A stretch of DNA of 9,708 nucleotides from Acinetobacter sp. (GTDB taxonomy: Bacteria; Pseudomonadota; Gammaproteobacteria; Pseudomonadales; Moraxellaceae). Under the pieces are notes generated by a model. It searched no databases. It saw nothing but the letters and a program-made list of their open reading frames with translations, and was not told where the DNA came from. The stretch spans positions 1 through 9,708 of the forward strand of contig JAUNHS010000048.1 of assembly GCA_030523805.1 (NCBI GenBank). Direction: 5' to 3'. Below, one piece after another: positions 6,822 through 9,708 of the stretch; position 1 is the first letter of the stretch, and each line of letters opens with the position of its first letter. The position numbers and the translations under genes were made by a program.

Positions 6822-7181
6822 ATGACAACTTTTAGCTATTTAATTTTAGAACAAAAAAGCAAAACGATAGAAAAAGATCGTTTTAAAAATCATAAACTTG
6901 TCAAAATTGAACAAGGGAAATATATTTACGCCAGAGTATTTACAAGCATGATGTTAGATCATCAAAATAGATTAAATCAGCATTTTTTTGACTTTATACA
7001 CACGTTACGCCAAGAAACACAAGCTCCTGTTTATTTGATATTCAAAACATTACAGCATCAGCAATCGGTTAATGATTTTTCATGGCAAAATGAAATACAA
7101 AAGCATGGTAATTCATTGCATAATTTAAATAAATTACACGCAAAATGTTTGATCTTACAGGATTGTTTGTATCAATATTAA
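6822..7181 (+). CDS. Hypothetical protein, second of an unknown gene pair
   Basis: A 119-residue protein that I cannot assign to a family. It begins MTTFSYLILEQKSKTIEKDR and is rich in Lys, Gln, His and Phe. No signal peptide, membrane segment or recognisable motif is visible. A mix of short hydrophobic strands (YLIL, APVYLIFK) and polar helices suggests a small alpha/beta cytoplasmic protein. ATG 6822 is preferred, with AGAG 8 nt upstream. An in-frame TTG at 6795 would add nine residues and overlap the preceding gene. The tight spacing suggests translational coupling and a shared job with the upstream gene. It is AT-rich like its partner. Small partner genes of this kind are often immunity or accessory proteins, but nothing in the sequence shows that here. 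Confidence 0.6.
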   Translation: MTTFSYLILEQKSKTIEKDRFKNHKLVKIEQGKYIYARVFTSMMLDHQNRLNQHFFDFIHTLRQETQAPVYLIFKTLQHQQSVNDFSWQNEIQKHGNSLHNLNKLHAKCLILQDCLYQY

Positions 7182-7191
7182 AACAGAATTA

Positions 7192-7231
7192 CGCCATTGG
7201 ATTTAAAGACAAAAATTACAACTTAATGGCG
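7192..7231 (+). repeat. Inverted repeat upstream of rep
   Basis: CGCCATT (7192-7198) and AATGGCG (7225-7231) form a perfect 7-bp inverted repeat with a 26-nt spacer, between the unknown gene pair and the rep promoter. The right arm ends 10 bp before the rep -10. It could be a weak terminator stem for the gene pair or an operator-like dyad. Evidence is the symmetry alone. Confidence 0.3.
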
Positions 7232-7238
7232 AGTGATT

Positions 7239-7247
7239 TGTTATAAT
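7239..7247 (+). promoter_or_regulatory. rep promoter, perfect extended -10
   Basis: TGTTATAAT is a perfect extended -10 (TGn plus TATAAT at 7242-7247). No good -35 is present at 17 bp (CAACTT); TTACAA at 7216-7221 is too far at 20 bp. Predicted transcription start is about 7254, a leader of some 23 nt before the rep ATG. This makes rep independent of the genes upstream. Confidence 0.65.
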
Positions 7248-7276
7248 AGCTTTTTATTTTTCATGACGAGTTTCTT

Positions 7277-9328
7277 ATGTCTAAAACATCATTAAACGAC
7301 AAACAGCTAGAAGCCATGCACTACACACAAGGACCATTATTAGTATTAGCAGGTGCAGGGTCGGGCAAAACATCTGTAATTACGCAAAAAATTGCTTATT
7401 TAGTACAAAAATGTGGCATTGCTGCTCATCGTATCACAGCAATGACTTTTACCAACAAAGCTGCACGAGAAATGAAAGAGCGTGTCAGTAAATTGTTAAG
7501 CCGTGAAGAAGCCAAAGGATTAAGCGTTTCTACCTTCCACACGTTTGGTTTAAATTTATTGCGTACCGAGCTGAAGCATACGGTTTTAAAAAGCAATTTT
7601 TCTATTTTAGATGCCGATGATTGCAAACGCATTTTAAGCGATTTAATGCAGCGTGATAATATGTCAGGAGCGGAAAGTAAAGAGCTGATTAATAAAGCCA
7701 TCAAAAGAATTTCTGATTGGAAAAACGAACTGATTTTACCTGAACAAGCTCACAGCTGCTGCGAAACGCCTGAAGATGTACAAATTGCACATTTATATCA
7801 ACTCTATGAACGCAATTTGCGGGCGTATAATGCAGTAGATTTTGATGATTTGATTGTCATGCCGACCCGTTTACTACAAGAAAATGCCGCTGTGCGTGAA
7901 AAGTGGCAAGGGCGAGTACGTTATCTTTTGGTGGACGAATATCAAGATACCAATACAGCACAATATGCGTTAGTTAAATTATTGGTGGGCGTGTTAGGGC
8001 GTTTTACTGCGGTGGGCGATGATGACCAATCCATTTACGCATGGCGTGGTGCAAAGCCTGAAAATATGGCATTGCTACAAAAAGATTTTCCCAATTTAAG
8101 AGTGGTGAAACTGGAGCAAAATTACCGTTCTACTAGTCGTATTTTAAAATCTGCCAATGCTGTGATTAGTAATAATCCACACATTTTTGACAAGCAATTA
8201 TGGAGCGATAAAGGCTATGGTGAAGATATTCGTGTGATTACTTGCCGTAATGATGATGATGAAGCCGAGCGTGTAGTGAAAGATATTATGACGCATCGCT
8301 TAATGAATGGTCTTTCATGGAAAGATTATGCGGTCTTGTATCGTGGTAATTTCCAAGCCCGTGTATTAGAAACGCAGTTACGCCAATTACAAATTCCTTA
8401 TAAAATTTCTGGGGGGACATCATTTTTCGCACGAGCAGAAATTAAAGATGTGATGAGCTATTTACGCTTGGTGATTAACCCTGATGATGACAGTGCATTT
8501 TTACGCATTATCAATACGCCAAAGCGTTCTATCGGCCCTGTAACTTTGGAGAAATTGGGCTTATTTGCACAAGAGCATCGTTTTTCATTGTTGATGGCAG
8601 CTGCCGATCAGCGTTTAGGGAGCGTGCTTGCGAACAAAACAGCAAGCCAACTACATGATTTTGCTAATTTTATTGAGCATTTTACTAAAGAATTGCTTGA
8701 TGATGACAATCCTGTGCCACTCATTCGCCAAATGATGAATGAAGTGGGTTATATTGATTATGTCAAAGAGCAAGCGGCAACACCAGCTCAAGAAAAAAGC
8801 AAACTGGATAATATTGAAAGTTTGATGAACAGCATTCAAAATTTAATCAACAAAGAAGATGATGTTGATGAAAAAAATATTGAAAGCGTCATTCGTAAAT
8901 TGGTTTTATTGGATATGCTGGAACAACAGCAAGAAGAGCAAGACACTGATAAAGTCAATCTTTTAACCTTGCACGCAGCGAAAGGTTTGGAATTTCCTTA
9001 CGTCTATATCATTGGTTTAGAAGAAGAATTGCTGCCACATAAAAATTCTATTGCTGCCGATACCGTTGAAGAAGAACGTCGCTTGATGTATGTAGGCATT
9101 ACTCGTGCCAAGCAAGCATTGACACTGACTTTAGCCGAACAACGTCGTCAAGGTTCGCAAATGCGACAAATGACACCGAGCCGTTTTTTAGATGAATTAC
9201 CACAAGATGAATTGAATTGGCTGGGACGTAAGACCAATAAAGTTGTGTCTGGTAAAGATGCCAAGCAAGTGGCGATGGAACATTTACAACGTTTACAGGA
9301 AATGCTGGCTCGCAAAAAAGAAAATTGA
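7277..9328 (+). CDS. rep: ATP-dependent DNA helicase Rep
   Basis: Superfamily 1A 3'-5' DNA helicase that travels with the replisome and clears protein roadblocks. The 683 residues carry every UvrD/Rep motif: Walker A AGAGSGKT (25-32), Ia TAMTFTNKAAREMKER, II VDEYQDTN (D220, E221), III VGDDDQSIYAWRGA (246-259), IV LEQNYRS (279-285), V TLHAAKGLEF (564-573) and VI EEERRLMYVGITRAK (about 598-612). Length near 673, as in E. coli Rep, the phrase IPYKISGGTSFFARAEIKD, and the close of the protein after PSRFLDELPQDELNW point to Rep rather than UvrD or PcrA. The latter two are about 720-740 residues with a different C-terminal tail. A weak ribosome site (ACGAG) precedes ATG 7277. It has its own extended -10 promoter. 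The gene is intact and looks like ordinary core genome. Confidence 0.95.
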   Translation: MSKTSLNDKQLEAMHYTQGPLLVLAGAGSGKTSVITQKIAYLVQKCGIAAHRITAMTFTNKAAREMKERVSKLLSREEAKGLSVSTFHTFGLNLLRTELKHTVLKSNFSILDADDCKRILSDLMQRDNMSGAESKELINKAIKRISDWKNELILPEQAHSCCETPEDVQIAHLYQLYERNLRAYNAVDFDDLIVMPTRLLQENAAVREKWQGRVRYLLVDEYQDTNTAQYALVKLLVGVLGRFTAVGDDDQSIYAWRGAKPENMALLQKDFPNLRVVKLEQNYRSTSRILKSANAVISNNPHIFDKQLWSDKGYGEDIRVITCRNDDDEAERVVKDIMTHRLMNGLSWKDYAVLYRGNFQARVLETQLRQLQIPYKISGGTSFFARAEIKDVMSYLRLVINPDDDSAFLRIINTPKRSIGPVTLEKLGLFAQEHRFSLLMAAADQRLGSVLANKTASQLHDFANFIEHFTKELLDDDNPVPLIRQMMNEVGYIDYVKEQAATPAQEKSKLDNIESLMNSIQNLINKEDDVDEKNIESVIRKLVLLDMLEQQQEEQDTDKVNLLTLHAAKGLEFPYVYIIGLEEELLPHKNSIAADTVEEERRLMYVGITRAKQALTLTLAEQRRQGSQMRQMTPSRFLDELPQDELNWLGRKTNKVVSGKDAKQVAMEHLQRLQEMLARKKEN

Positions 9329-9338
9329 TGTGGCAAGG

Positions 9339-9371
9339 TTTGCACGCCGTGTTTACGCCACCGTGTGCAAA
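9339..9371 (+). repeat. Symmetric hairpin between rep and the TauE/SafE gene
   Basis: TTTGCACGC (9339-9347) pairs with GTGTGCAAA (9363-9371) with one G-T wobble. A single C/C mismatch follows, then GTG (9349-9351) with CAC (9359-9361) around a 7-nt loop. It starts 10 bp after the rep stop and ends 9 bp before the next gene's Shine-Dalgarno. No U-run follows, so it is at best a partial or Rho-assisted terminator, or an mRNA processing and stability element. Confidence 0.5.
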
Positions 9372-9394
9372 TCACAATCAAGGAGTATTGCCGA

Positions 9395-9708
9395 ATGATC
9401 AATGAAATATTATTAGGACTTGCCAATTTTTTAACATCTGCCATGACGGCTATTACAGGCTTGGGTGGTGGTATGTTATTGATTGGTTTAATGCCATTAT
9501 TTGTTCCTGCTGCGGCAATTATTCCTGTACACGCTGTTACGCAATTGGTGAGTAATGGCTCACGGGCGTGGTTTGGACGTAAATATATTCAAACTGAACA
9601 TTTAGCAGCTTTTATTTTTGGTTCATTGCTGGGAATGGGCTTGTTTGGCACATTCATTCAATGGCTTGAGTTGCAATGGATTCCATTTTTTATTGGACTG
9701 TATATTTT
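9395..9708 (+). CDS. TauE/SafE-family membrane protein, N-terminal part (runs off right edge)
   Basis: The first 104 codons of a polytopic membrane protein of the sulfite exporter TauE/SafE family. It shows the family's opening repeat: a hydrophobic helix with Gly-rich turn (ANFLTSAMTAITGLGGGMLL), then PLFVPAAAIIPVHAVTQLVSNGSRAWFGR. The latter is the typical helix, PVHA and N-x-SR stretch before the next helix. Further membrane segments begin at AAFIFGSLLGMGLFGTFI and WIPFFIGLYI. Members transport sulfite, sulfoacetate or other organosulfur anions, but the substrate cannot be read from sequence. AGGAG at 9381-9385, 9 nt before the ATG, supports the start. It lies 66 bp after rep with no promoter evident, so read-through from rep is possible. 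The C-terminal half, which carries the second repeat, is beyond the window. Confidence 0.88.
   Translation, partial: MINEILLGLANFLTSAMTAITGLGGGMLLIGLMPLFVPAAAIIPVHAVTQLVSNGSRAWFGRKYIQTEHLAAFIFGSLLGMGLFGTFIQWLELQWIPFFIGLYI

Noticed and set aside
9328..9405. A 25-codon ORF (MWQGLHAVFTPPCANHNQGV...) starting in the rep stop (TGATG) and overlapping the TauE/SafE start
   Set aside because: No Shine-Dalgarno, no recognisable peptide character, and its sequence is accounted for by the hairpin; overlaps of this size arise easily by chance.
1..9708. Transposase, integrase, tRNA, rRNA or attachment-site signatures
   Set aside because: None were seen; no mobile-element gene or tRNA-like cloverleaf was recognised on either strand by eye.

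Overview
The window is AT-rich bacterial chromosome with short intergenic gaps and Shine-Dalgarno-led genes. It looks gammaproteobacterial. The PstS lipoprotein, the PstB with a long N-terminal extension, the Rep helicase and the AT-leaning codon use are most consistent with Moraxellaceae (Moraxella/Acinetobacter relatives). That placement is inferred from protein character alone; there is no rRNA or other marker here.

Layout, left to right. (1) The 5' two-fifths or so of valS (valyl-tRNA synthetase) lies on the minus strand and runs off the left edge. (2) A 293-bp divergent control region holds an extended -10 promoter for valS. On the other side it holds a very regular Pho-box array of six 11-bp half-sites in perfect phase, followed 11 bp later by a -10, driving the next operon. 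(3) A complete phosphate-specific transport operon, pstS-pstC-pstA-pstB-phoU, follows on the plus strand. Gaps are short except for a 179-bp pstS-pstC spacer that can fold into nested hairpins. It ends in a hairpin after phoU. (4) Two small AT-rich genes of unknown function sit 5 bp apart and form the only accessory-looking part of the window. (5) A full-length rep gene (3'-5' DNA helicase) has its own extended -10 promoter. (6) The start of a TauE/SafE-family membrane protein gene runs off the right edge, separated from rep by an imperfect hairpin.

How the genes work together. PstS captures inorganic phosphate at the cell envelope, PstC and PstA form the membrane channel, PstB supplies ATP hydrolysis, and PhoU couples transporter state to the PhoR/PhoB two-component system. 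The Pho boxes upstream of pstS imply that PhoB induces this same operon under phosphate starvation. phoB and phoR are not in the window. valS, rep and the TauE/SafE gene are neighbours without evident functional connection.

Most of the window is conserved core genome. I do not see a clearly new multi-gene system. The points most worth a second look are the six-fold Pho array, the repeat-bearing N-terminal extension of PstB, the structured pstS-pstC spacer and the unknown gene pair between phoU and rep.
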